The notes: generated by a model not told the origin, from the letters alone. Counted from the stretch's first letter, positions 1-6,094 are shown. The stretch: 7,497 bases of DNA from JANNGZ01 sp031404155 (GCA_031404155.1 JANNGZ010000110.1:1-7497); one strand, 5' to 3'. Made by a program: numbers and translations.

Positions 1-1275
1 AGGCAGCCACAAGGAAAACGCCGGCACATAGGTCACCAGCAGGAGGCACAGGCCGAGCGCACCATAAAACGGGGCGATCGAGCGCATCACCTGGCCGACC
101 GTCACCCCGCCGATGGCGCAGCCGACGAACTGCACCGTGCCCACCGGCGGCGTGTTCAGGCCGAGCGCGCAGTTGATCAGCATCACGATGCCGAACTGCA
201 GCGGGTCCATGCCGAAAGACATCGCGATCGGCAGGAAGATCGGCGTGCAGATCAGGATCGTCGCCGCCATGTCGAGGAAGGTGCCGAGCACGAACAGCAG
301 CAGGTTGATCATCAGGAAGATGACCCACGGCTCGCTCGAAACGGACTTCATCAGCTCGCCGGTCTTCTGCGGCACCTCGTACAGCGCCAGAAAGTAGCCG
401 AACGCGGCCGAGATGCCGATCAGCAGCAGCACCACGCCGGTCGTCTTGCAGGCCTTGGCACAGGCCTTGACGAAGTTGTGCCACGACAAAGAGCGATAAA
501 CGAAGACGGTGATCAGCAGCGCCCAGGCCACCGCGATGGAGGCCGACTCGGTGGCGGTGAAGGCGCCCGAGAGAATGCCCACCAGGATGATCACCACCAC
601 CAGCAGGCCGGGCAGCGAGGCCGCGAACGACAGCGCCACTTCACGCCAGCCGGAGAATTTGCCGCGCGTCGGGTAGCCGCGCTTGACCGCCACGTAGTAG
701 GCGGCGCCGAGGTTGCACAGCGTGAGGATCAGCGCCGGCACCAACGCGGCGAGGATCAGCCCGAGCACGCTCACCGAGGCCAGGCCCGAGGTGGCGAGCA
801 CGAAGATGATCAGGTTGTGCGAGGTCGGCATCAGCGCGCCGACCAGCGCGGCGTGGGTGGTGACGTTGACCGCGTAGTCGGCGTCGTAGCCCTCTTTCTT
901 CATCAGCGGGATCATCACGCTGCCCATCGCCGACACGTCGGCCACCGGCGAGCCGACGACGCCGCCGAAGAGGGTGCAGCCGAGCACGTTGCTCATGCCC
1001 AGGCCGCCACGCACATGGCCCACCAGGCTGTTGGCAAAACGCACGATGCGGTCGGCAATGCCGCCGTACAACATCAGCTCGCCGGCGAAAACGAAGAACG
1101 GGATGGCCAGAAAGGAGAAGACCTGCATGCCGCCGACCATCTTCTGGAAGACGACGGCCATCGGCAGGCCGGCGGCGATGATGGTGGCGACGGACGACAG
1201 GCCGATCGCGAAGGCGACCGGCACGCCGAGCAGCAGCAACAGCGTGAAGCTGACGCCCAGGACGGTCAGTTCCAT
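1..1275 (-). CDS. dctM: TRAP transporter large permease DctM (3' end cut by window edge)
   Basis: This is the large, sodium-coupled membrane subunit of a TRAP transporter, which carries the substrate across the inner membrane with DctQ and the binding protein DctP. Reading leftward from the ATG at 1275 gives 425 codons with no stop. The family is usually about 425-430 residues, so only the last few residues and the stop are missing. The protein begins MELTVLGVSF and is almost wholly hydrophobic, with many membrane segments. Family-typical stretches include GGVVGSPVADVSAMG, MPTSHNLIIF, GAFTATESASIAV, and TPPVG in the C-terminal half. The start overlaps the end of dctQ by 10 bases, which suggests translational coupling; there is only a weak purine-rich ribosome site. 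Substrate is inferred as a hexuronate from the operon context. The family call is very secure, the substrate less so. Confidence 0.96.
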   Translation of the reverse strand, partial: MELTVLGVSFTLLLLLGVPVAFAIGLSSVATIIAAGLPMAVVFQKMVGGMQVFSFLAIPFFVFAGELMLYGGIADRIVRFANSLVGHVRGGLGMSNVLGCTLFGGVVGSPVADVSAMGSVMIPLMKKEGYDADYAVNVTTHAALVGALMPTSHNLIIFVLATSGLASVSVLGLILAALVPALILTLCNLGAAYYVAVKRGYPTRGKFSGWREVALSFAASLPGLLVVVIILVGILSGAFTATESASIAVAWALLITVFVYRSLSWHNFVKACAKACKTTGVVLLLIGISAAFGYFLALYEVPQKTGELMKSVSSEPWVIFLMINLLLFVLGTFLDMAATILICTPIFLPIAMSFGMDPLQFGIVMLINCALGLNTPPVGTVQFVGCAIGGVTVGQVMRSIAPFYGALGLCLLLVTYVPAFSLWLP

Positions 1276-1754
1276 GCAGGCTTCACTTCAACGCCGCGCA
1301 CCAGCGCGATCACATGTTCGATCGAGAACAGCACGATCAGCACGCCGGCAATCACCAGCGGTACGTAGTCGATGCCGTCGGGCACAGGCAGCATCGGTTT
1401 CTTCTCGTTCCATTTGGCCAGCGCCCATTGGCCGCCGCCATAGACCATCAATGCCCCGAACAATCCGACCAGCCCGTGGATCAGGATCTCGATGCGGTGC
1501 CGCCACGCGTCGGGCAGCAACGCCACCATCGATTCCAGGCCGATATGGCCGGCGTCGCGCACACCCACCGCCACGCCGAAGGCGGTGACGAAGAGCACCA
1601 GCAGCAGCGCCAGCGCCTCGGCCCAGGTGGGCGTGTCGTTGAAGACGTAGCGGCCGATCACCTGCCACTGCACACACAGGATGACCGCGATCAACCCGAC
1701 CACGGCCAGCACCAGGCTCAGTTTCGATAGCGCGGCGCAAAACCTCGTGTACAT
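1266..1754 (-). CDS. dctQ: TRAP transporter small permease DctQ
   Basis: This is the small membrane subunit of the TRAP transporter, 162 residues, of typical length. Four hydrophobic segments lie at roughly residues 12-34, 47-66, 88-108 and 128-150, matching the four-helix DctQ fold. The hallmark stretch after helix 1, QVIGRYVFNDTPTWAEALA, contains the conserved GRYVF and the W-x-E of the family, and HIGLESMVALLPD matches the usual cytoplasmic loop. The ATG at 1754 is chosen because it precedes the first helix by a short basic-containing tail (MYTRFCAALSK). No good Shine-Dalgarno sequence precedes it, so the start is a little uncertain. It lies 105 bases downstream of dctP, separated by two hairpins, and overlaps dctM by 10 bases. 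DctQ and DctM presumably form the membrane complex for the DctP ligand. Confidence 0.94.
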   Translation of the reverse strand: MYTRFCAALSKLSLVLAVVGLIAVILCVQWQVIGRYVFNDTPTWAEALALLLVLFVTAFGVAVGVRDAGHIGLESMVALLPDAWRHRIEILIHGLVGLFGALMVYGGGQWALAKWNEKKPMLPVPDGIDYVPLVIAGVLIVLFSIEHVIALVRGVEVKPAWN

Positions 1755-1782
1755 GGTGCTTTGGTGCGCGTGGATCCAGCAA

Positions 1783-1817
1783 CCGCCGCCGACCCGGCTT
1801 TGCCGGTCGGCTGGCGG
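1783..1817. repeat. Hairpin in the dctP-dctQ gap (first of two)
   Basis: CCGCC + GCCGACCCGGC, a TTT loop, GCCGGTCGGC, a one-base bulge, then GGCGG. This makes about 15 base pairs with two single-base bulges. It lies between dctP and dctQ within one transcription unit. No T-run follows in the direction of transcription (leftward), so it is not a standard intrinsic terminator. It could act as an mRNA-stabilising or partially attenuating structure that keeps binding-protein expression above membrane-subunit expression; that role is inference. Confidence 0.7.
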
Positions 1818-1819
1818 TG

Positions 1820-1853
1820 CCCCTTGAGGAGCAGCGCCGAAGGTGCTCCGGGG
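1820..1853. repeat. Second dctP-dctQ hairpin, Burkholderiales-type palindrome
   Basis: CCCC at 1820-1823 and GGAGCA at 1828-1833 pair with TGCTCC at 1844-1849 and GGGG at 1850-1853, leaving a TTGA bulge and the loop GCGCCGAAGG. It ends six bases from the dctP stop codon. From memory, the pattern CCCCTTGAGG...GCGCCGAAGG...GGGG resembles a short dispersed intergenic palindrome common in Comamonadaceae and relatives; copy number in this genome cannot be judged from one window. There is no T-tract, so I do not call it a terminator. Confidence 0.65.
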
Positions 1854-1859
1854 TGGTCG

Positions 1860-2822
1860 TTACTTATTTTCTTGCACCGCCTTCACCAGCCGCTTCATGT
1901 CGGCGGTGACCATGAACTTCTCGTACACCGGGCCCATCACCGCCTGGAACGAAGCCTTGTCGACCTCGACGATCTCGGCCCCGGCCGCTTTCACGTTGGC
2001 CAGCGACTTGGCTTCCTGCTCGTCCCACTTCTGGCGCTCGAAGGCCACCGACTCCTTGGCCGCGGCGCGGATCATGTCCTGCTCGGCCTTGGGCAGCTTG
2101 TCGTAAACCACCTTGGACATCACCAGGATCTCGGGCGCCATCGAGTGCTCGGTCTTGGAATACACCTTCACCGCCTCGACATGCTTGGCGGTGTCGAAGG
2201 ACGGGATGTTGTTCTCGGCGGCGTCGATCAGCCCGGTCTTCAGGCCGGTATAAACCTCGCCATAAGGCATCGGCGTGGCGTTGGCGCCCATCGCGCTCAC
2301 CAGGGCCACCCAGAGGTCGCTTTGCTGCACCCGGATCTTCAGGCCCTTGGCGTCGGCCACGGTCTTGATCGGCTTCTTGGCGTAGATGCTGCGCGCGCCG
2401 CTGTCGTAGAAGGCCAGGCCGATGAAGCCGGCGGACTCGCAGCTCTTCAGGATCTCGTCGCCCACCGGGCCGTCGAGCGACTTGCGCATATGCGCGATCG
2501 AGCTGAACAAAAAGGGCATCGTCGGCACCTGGGTCAGCGGGCAGATGTTGTTCATCGGGCCGACGTTGACGCGGGTGAAATCGAGCGCGCCGATCTTCAC
2601 CTGGTCGATGGTTTCCTTCTCGCTGCCCAGGGCCTGCTTGTTGAAGACCTTGATCTTGTGCTTGCCGCCGCTCTTCTTTTCCAGCAGCTCGCTCATGTAC
2701 TTGACCGCGGCCACGGTCGGGTAGTCGTCGGCGTTGTGGGTGTCGGCCGAGCGGAACTCGGTGGCACTGGCGCTGAAGGCGGCGGCCAGCAGGGCGGCGA
2801 GGATGACGGGCTTGAGTTTCAT
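1860..2822 (-). CDS. dctP: TRAP transporter periplasmic solute-binding protein DctP, probably hexuronate-binding
   Basis: This is the periplasmic binding protein that captures the ligand and delivers it to DctQM. It has 320 residues, normal for the family. Residues 1-20 (MKLKPVILAALLAAAFSASA) form a clear Sec signal peptide, with likely cleavage after the ASA at 18-20. Family features are the RVNVGPMNNICP region near 84-95, MPFLF at 102-106, GARSIYAKKPI at 142-152, the ligand-carboxylate arginine in KIRVQQSD (R164), and GEVYTGLKTGLIDAAENN at 188-205. The start has a good ribosome site: GGAG (complement of 2829-2832) six bases before the ATG. It begins only 14 bases after the udh stop, so the two are almost surely co-transcribed. 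Adjacency to udh makes D-galacturonate or D-glucuronate the likely ligand, a specificity known for TRAP binding proteins in Burkholderiales. Family certain, ligand inferred. Confidence 0.95.
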   Translation of the reverse strand: MKLKPVILAALLAAAFSASATEFRSADTHNADDYPTVAAVKYMSELLEKKSGGKHKIKVFNKQALGSEKETIDQVKIGALDFTRVNVGPMNNICPLTQVPTMPFLFSSIAHMRKSLDGPVGDEILKSCESAGFIGLAFYDSGARSIYAKKPIKTVADAKGLKIRVQQSDLWVALVSAMGANATPMPYGEVYTGLKTGLIDAAENNIPSFDTAKHVEAVKVYSKTEHSMAPEILVMSKVVYDKLPKAEQDMIRAAAKESVAFERQKWDEQEAKSLANVKAAGAEIVEVDKASFQAVMGPVYEKFMVTADMKRLVKAVQENK

Positions 2823-2828
2823 TGGGGT

Positions 2829-2832
2829 CTCC
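2829..2832 (-). promoter_or_regulatory. Shine-Dalgarno site of dctP
   Basis: On the minus strand GGAG lies six bases upstream of the dctP ATG. It fixes that start and indicates independent, strong translation initiation of the binding protein inside the udh-dctP transcript. Confidence 0.75.
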
Positions 2833-2836
2833 GGAT

Positions 2837-3655
2837 TCAGAAAGGGCCTTTGGTCACGAAGCCGCCGCCCTGGTACAGCGCGGCGGGGTCTGCCGGGTCG
2901 ATGTTGGGTTGGCGTGCTTCAAGGGCAGCACGATAAGGCTCCGAGCTGCTTTCGGCGCGGTAGCCCAAGTGCCGCGCGGTCGTGTTGTCCCACCAGCTGA
3001 GCCGGTTGTCGCTCATGCCGTAGACGATGCTGTGGCCGACCACCGGTGCGCTGAGGCTGGCCAGCACCAGCCGCTCCAGGTCGTCGTAGCTCAGCCAGCT
3101 GGCGAGCATGCGGCGGTCCACCGGCTCGGGGAATGAGGAGCCGATGCGCAGGCTCACCGTCTCCAGCCCGTAGCGGTCGAAGTAGAACTGGGCGAGGTTT
3201 TCGCCGAACGCCTTGCTCAGGCCGTAATAACCGTCGGGCCGCACCGGCACACGCGGGTCGATGGTTTCGCTTTGTTTGTAGAAGCCGGTCACATGGTTGG
3301 AGCTGGCGAAGACGATGCGCCGCACCTTGTGGATGCGCGCTGCTTCGTACAAGTTGTAGGCGCCCACGATGTTGGCCGGCAGCACCTCGTCGAAAGGACC
3401 CTCGGTGGAGACGCCGCCCAGGTGCACCACCGCGTCCACGCCTTGCAGCAGCGCGAGCATCGCGGCTTTGTCCTCCAGGGCCGCGGGCTGCAGTTCCTCG
3501 CCAGCGGCGGCGGCGCCGAGATCGGCGATGTCGCTCAGGCGCAGCAGGTCGCAGCAGGCCTTCAGCCGCGGCCGCAGCACGCGGCCCAGGCCGCCGGCGG
3601 CACCGGTGAGCAGCAGGCGCTTGAAACGCAGGGTGGTGGTGCGAGCTGTGGCCAT
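2837..3655 (-). CDS. udh: Uronate dehydrogenase (NAD-dependent, short-chain/extended SDR)
   Basis: Oxidises D-galacturonate or D-glucuronate with NAD+ to the corresponding aldarolactone in the cytoplasm (EC 1.1.1.203), the first step of the oxidative uronate pathway. The 272 residues closely resemble the Agrobacterium/Pseudomonas Udh as I remember it. They share LLLTGAAGGLG (GxxGxxG nucleotide site, 18-24), VHLGGVSTEGPF (78-88), FASSNH (116-121), DGYYGLSKAFGENLA with catalytic Y144 and K148, RIGSSFPEP (170-178), RRMLASW with R182 (equivalent to the substrate-carboxylate arginine), WWDN (221-224), and a C-terminal QGGGFVTKGPF. The ATG at 3655 gives about ten more N-terminal residues than the Agrobacterium enzyme, but no other start codon lies between it and the Rossmann strand. 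No good ribosome site is visible. It is first in the leftward operon and faces the aldolase gene across a 78-base gap. Confidence 0.94.
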   Translation of the reverse strand: MATARTTTLRFKRLLLTGAAGGLGRVLRPRLKACCDLLRLSDIADLGAAAAGEELQPAALEDKAAMLALLQGVDAVVHLGGVSTEGPFDEVLPANIVGAYNLYEAARIHKVRRIVFASSNHVTGFYKQSETIDPRVPVRPDGYYGLSKAFGENLAQFYFDRYGLETVSLRIGSSFPEPVDRRMLASWLSYDDLERLVLASLSAPVVGHSIVYGMSDNRLSWWDNTTARHLGYRAESSSEPYRAALEARQPNIDPADPAALYQGGGFVTKGPF

Positions 3656-3675
3656 GGTGATTTCGGCGGGGGAAC

Positions 3676-3700
3676 TCCAATGCGTACCATCCGCGTTGGA
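3676..3700. promoter_or_regulatory. Candidate operator: imperfect palindrome in the udh/aldolase divergent promoter region
   Basis: TCCAATGCG (3676-3684), a 7-base centre TACCATC, then CGCGTTGGA (3692-3700). The arms match at 8 of 9 positions, and the flanks GAAC and TTC extend the symmetry if one base is skipped. It sits inside the 78-base gap (3656-3733) between divergent udh and the aldolase gene, 20 bases from the udh ATG and 33 bases from the aldolase ATG. That is where a regulator could control both units. No regulator gene is in the window, and I could not assign convincing -35/-10 boxes on either strand. Functional role is inferred from position and symmetry only. Confidence 0.5.
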
Positions 3701-3723
3701 TTCATCACACCATTTTGACCCAC

Positions 3724-3727
3724 GGAG
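3724..3727 (+). promoter_or_regulatory. Shine-Dalgarno site of the aldolase gene
   Basis: GGAG lies six bases before the ATG at 3734, which fixes this start over the out-of-frame TTG at 3715. Confidence 0.75.
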
Positions 3728-3733
3728 TGCCGC

Positions 3734-4495
3734 ATGAGAGAAAACCGCTTACGCACGCTTTGGAAAAACGACCAGGCCGCCGTCAACGGCTGGCTCGCGG
3801 TGCCCAACAGCTTCAGCGCCGAGGTCATGGCCCACCAGGGTTGGGACACGCTCACCATCGACATGCAGCATGGCCTGATCGACGACGCGGCGATGGTGAC
3901 GATGCTGCAGGCCATCTCCACCACGCCCACGGTGCCGGTGGTGCGGGTGCCCTGGCTCGAACCCGGCATCGTGATGAAGGCGCTGGACGCGGGCGCCTAC
4001 GGCTTGATCTGCCCGATGGTGAACACCCGCGAGGACGCGCAGCGGCTGGTCTCCTACACCCATTACGCGCCGCAGGGCGCGCGCAGCTTCGGCCCGGTGC
4101 GGGCGCTGCTCTACGGCGGCGCCGACTACGCCAGCGAGGCCAACAAGACCGTGGTGGTGTTCGCGATGATCGAGACCGCCCAGGCGCTGGACAACCTGGA
4201 CGCCATCCTCTCGGTGGAAGGGCTGGACGCGATCTACATCGGCCCGTCGGATTTGTCGCTCGCGCTCGGCTGCCGGCCGGTGTTCGACGACGTCGACCCG
4301 CCGGTGGCGCAGGCGATCGACCATATCGTCGAGCGCGCGCGGGCGCATGGTGTACAGGCCGGCGTGCACAACGGCCGGCCGGACGTGGCGCGTGCGCGCA
4401 TCGCCAAAGGTTTCCGCTTCGTCACGGTGAGCTCCGACGCGCGCATCCTCGCGGCGGGCTCGCAGGAGTTGCTACAGGCGATGCGGGCGAAGTGA
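3734..4495 (+). CDS. HpaI/HpcH-family class II aldolase, probably 5-keto-4-deoxy-D-glucarate aldolase (GarL-like)
   Basis: A metal-dependent pyruvate aldolase of the HpaI/GarL/RhmA family (253 residues; family about 250-267). In this setting it most likely cleaves 5-keto-4-deoxy-D-glucarate to pyruvate and tartronate semialdehyde. The TIM-barrel family landmarks are present in order: W20 in NGWLAVPNS, catalytic H46 in DMQHG, R71 in VVRVPW that binds the pyruvate carboxylate, metal ligand E147 in MIETAQALDN, metal ligand D173 in YIGPSDLSLALG, and the closing strand FVTVSSDARIL. The catalytic loop reads DMQHG rather than the DGEHAPN of E. coli GarL, HpaI and RhmA, so it belongs to a side branch and the exact substrate is not fixed by sequence. 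It is divergent from udh and is followed 31 bases later by glycerate kinase. That pairing is what favours a tartronate-semialdehyde-forming aldolase. Confidence 0.88.
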   Translation: MRENRLRTLWKNDQAAVNGWLAVPNSFSAEVMAHQGWDTLTIDMQHGLIDDAAMVTMLQAISTTPTVPVVRVPWLEPGIVMKALDAGAYGLICPMVNTREDAQRLVSYTHYAPQGARSFGPVRALLYGGADYASEANKTVVVFAMIETAQALDNLDAILSVEGLDAIYIGPSDLSLALGCRPVFDDVDPPVAQAIDHIVERARAHGVQAGVHNGRPDVARARIAKGFRFVTVSSDARILAAGSQELLQAMRAK

Positions 4496-4526
4496 AATGA
4501 GACCACCCCCGGTTTGAGAATCGCGC

Positions 4527-5873
4527 ATGACCCCGTCGCCCCACACCGACCCCCGCGCCTTCCTGCTCGCCCTCTACAACGCCGCGGTGGCGCGTGCCTT
4601 GCCGGCGCACAACCTGGCCGCACACCTGCCGCCGCCGCCGGCCAAGGGCCGCACTTTGGTGCTCGGCGCCGGCAAGGCCGGTGGTGCGATGGCCGCGGCG
4701 CTCGACACGCTGTGGCCCGCCAACGCGCCGATCTCGGGCCTGGTGGTCACACGCTACGAGCATGTGCCGCCGGCCTACAAGGCCCGGCCTGGCCGCATCG
4801 AGGTGGTGCAGGCGCGCCACCCGGTGCCAGACGTTGCCGGCCGCCGCGCAGCGCAGCGCATCGTCGAACTCACCCGCGGCCTGAAGCCCGACGACCTGGT
4901 GCTCTGCCTGATCTCCGGCGGCGGCTCGGCATTGCTCTCGCTGCCCGCGCCAGGCTTGAGCTTCGAGGACAAGCAGGCGGTCAACCAGGCGCTGCTGAAC
5001 AGCGGCGCGGCGATCGACGAGATGAACTGCGTGCGCAAACACCTCTCGGCGATCAAAGGCGGGCGCCTGGCCGCGATGTGCGCGCCGGCGCGGGTGTTCA
5101 CGCTCGCGATCAGCGACGTGCCCGGCGACGACCCCGCGGTCATCGCCAGCGGCCCCACGGTGCCGGACAAGACCTCCTGCGCCGACGCGCTCGCGATCCT
5201 GGCGCGCTACCGCATCGACATCCCCGCCGGGGCGCGCGCCGGGCTGGAGAGCGGCGCCTTCGAAACACCCAAACCCGGCGACGCGTGTTTTGCCGGCAAC
5301 GAGCTGCGCATCGTCGCCACCCCGCGCCAGAGCCTGGACGCCGCGGCGGCGCTGGCGCGCGAGGCCGGCATCGCGGCGCACATCCTCTCCGACGAGATCG
5401 AGGGCGAGTCGCAGGTGGTCGGCCGGGTGCATGCCGCGCTCGCCCGCTCGGTGCGGCGCGAGGGCACGCCGTTCAAGCCGCCCTGCGTCATCCTCTCCGG
5501 CGGCGAAACGACGGTGACGGTGCGCCGCCAGGGCGGGTGCGTGAAGGACGCCGCGGGCACCGCAAACCCACCCGGCCGCGGCGGCCGCGCCAGCGAATTT
5601 GCGCTCGGCTGCGCGATCGCGTTGCAAGGGCAAGGCGGCGTGTACGCGCTGGCCGCCGACACCGACGGCATCGACGGCATCGAGCACAACGCCGGCGCCG
5701 TCGTCACGCCCGACACGCTGGCCCGCGCCGCGGCGCTGGGCCTCAAGGCGCAGGCGCACCTCGACCGCAACGACGCCTTCAACTTCTTCGCGCCGCTGAA
5801 CGACCTGGTGGTGCCGGGGCCGACCTTCACCAATGTCAACGACTTCCGGGCGCTGCTGGTGCTCGGTCAATGA
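4527..5873 (+). CDS. gckA: Glycerate 2-kinase, MOFRL/DUF4147 family (GckA/TtuD type)
   Basis: Phosphorylates D-glycerate with ATP to 2-phosphoglycerate (EC 2.7.1.165), feeding glycolysis. Older annotations often call this family hydroxypyruvate reductase (TtuD). The 448 residues show an N-terminal glycerate-kinase domain: GAGKAGGAMA (47-56, with the lysine thought catalytic), SGGGSALL (130-137), NCVRKHLSAIKGGRLA (167-182) and ISDVPGDDPAVIASGPT (195-211). A C-terminal MOFRL domain follows: LSGGETTVTVR (323-333), GRGGRASEFAL (350-360), AADTDGIDG (376-384), NDAFNFF (415-421) and TNVNDFRALL (435-444). About 14 extra residues (near 334-349) separate TVTVR from GRGGR, where relatives usually have two or three, and the usual GGRNxE reads GGRASE. 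The ATG has only weak purines upstream. It follows the aldolase by 31 bases, presumably in one operon, and consumes glycerate derived from tartronate semialdehyde. Confidence 0.93.
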   Translation: MTPSPHTDPRAFLLALYNAAVARALPAHNLAAHLPPPPAKGRTLVLGAGKAGGAMAAALDTLWPANAPISGLVVTRYEHVPPAYKARPGRIEVVQARHPVPDVAGRRAAQRIVELTRGLKPDDLVLCLISGGGSALLSLPAPGLSFEDKQAVNQALLNSGAAIDEMNCVRKHLSAIKGGRLAAMCAPARVFTLAISDVPGDDPAVIASGPTVPDKTSCADALAILARYRIDIPAGARAGLESGAFETPKPGDACFAGNELRIVATPRQSLDAAAALAREAGIAAHILSDEIEGESQVVGRVHAALARSVRREGTPFKPPCVILSGGETTVTVRRQGGCVKDAAGTANPPGRGGRASEFALGCAIALQGQGGVYALAADTDGIDGIEHNAGAVVTPDTLARAAALGLKAQAHLDRNDAFNFFAPLNDLVVPGPTFTNVNDFRALLVLGQ

Positions 5874-5988
5874 CGCCGATTGCATCGTGAATTTGCGACC
5901 GGACCCGGTAGCGGAAGAACGTCCCCTCCTCGGCGGTGCATCGCCGCTGCCCACTTTGGAACTTCGAACAGCCACCACGGCGGCCTGA

Positions 5989-6094
5989 GCGAAGCCGGCT
6001 GTGGTGCTGTGCGCAGCGAAGTAAAGGGGGAATGCACGGGCGGCAGCCCGTGCAGGAGGACATGAGCGGAGTACAGCGCCGCAGCCGGCTTCGC
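5989..6094. repeat. Large stem-loop: 22-base inverted repeat with nested perfect hairpin
   Basis: The left arm 5989-6010 begins GCGAAGCCGGCTGTGG; the right arm 6073-6094 ends CAGCCGGCTTCGC. The arms are complementary at 20 of 22 positions. Both exceptions are T opposite G, which become U-G wobble pairs in plus-strand RNA, so a rightward transcript would pair along all 22 positions. The 62-base loop contains, almost centred, a perfect 9-bp hairpin: TGCACGGGC at 6033-6041, loop GGCA, GCCCGTGCA at 6046-6054. A third, related partial arm lies just upstream (5969-5985) and could pair with the left arm instead. It may be a dispersed intergenic palindromic element, a processing or termination structure, or both. 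Confidence 0.75.
6033..6054. repeat. Perfect 9-bp hairpin nested in the large stem-loop
   Basis: TGCACGGGC-GGCA-GCCCGTGCA, a perfect inverted repeat with a four-base loop. It is flanked by AAAGGGGGAA on the left and GGAGGACATGAG on the right. No T-run follows on either strand, so it does not look like an intrinsic terminator by itself. Confidence 0.8.

Noticed and set aside
478..1368. Long plus-strand open frame (296 codons) opposite dctM
   Set aside because: Antisense shadow of a well-conserved membrane protein; composition is His/Arg/Gln/Asp-rich low complexity typical of high-GC shadow frames, with no family resemblance.
1761..2936. Plus-strand open frame of 391 codons opposite dctP and the end of udh
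   Set aside because: Covers two clearly real genes on the other strand and has the His/Leu/Gly-rich composition of a shadow frame.
3656..3733. Sigma-70 promoter boxes in the divergent gap
   Set aside because: TACCAT at 3685-3690 could be a poor -10 element, but the hexamer 17 bases upstream (TTCGGC) is a weak -35 match; nothing convincing on either strand.
3715..4500. Plus-strand TTG-initiated frame overlapping the aldolase
   Set aside because: Different phase from the aldolase and Arg/Gly-rich; the ATG at 3734 has a proper GGAG site and gives the full family sequence.
4514..5890. Plus-strand frame overlapping the glycerate kinase in another phase
   Set aside because: Arg-rich shadow; the true frame shows continuous glycerate kinase motifs.
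5931..5946. Hairpin CGGCG-GTGCAT-CGCCG as terminator of the kinase gene
   Set aside because: The stem is only five base pairs and no T-run follows; not supportable as an intrinsic terminator.
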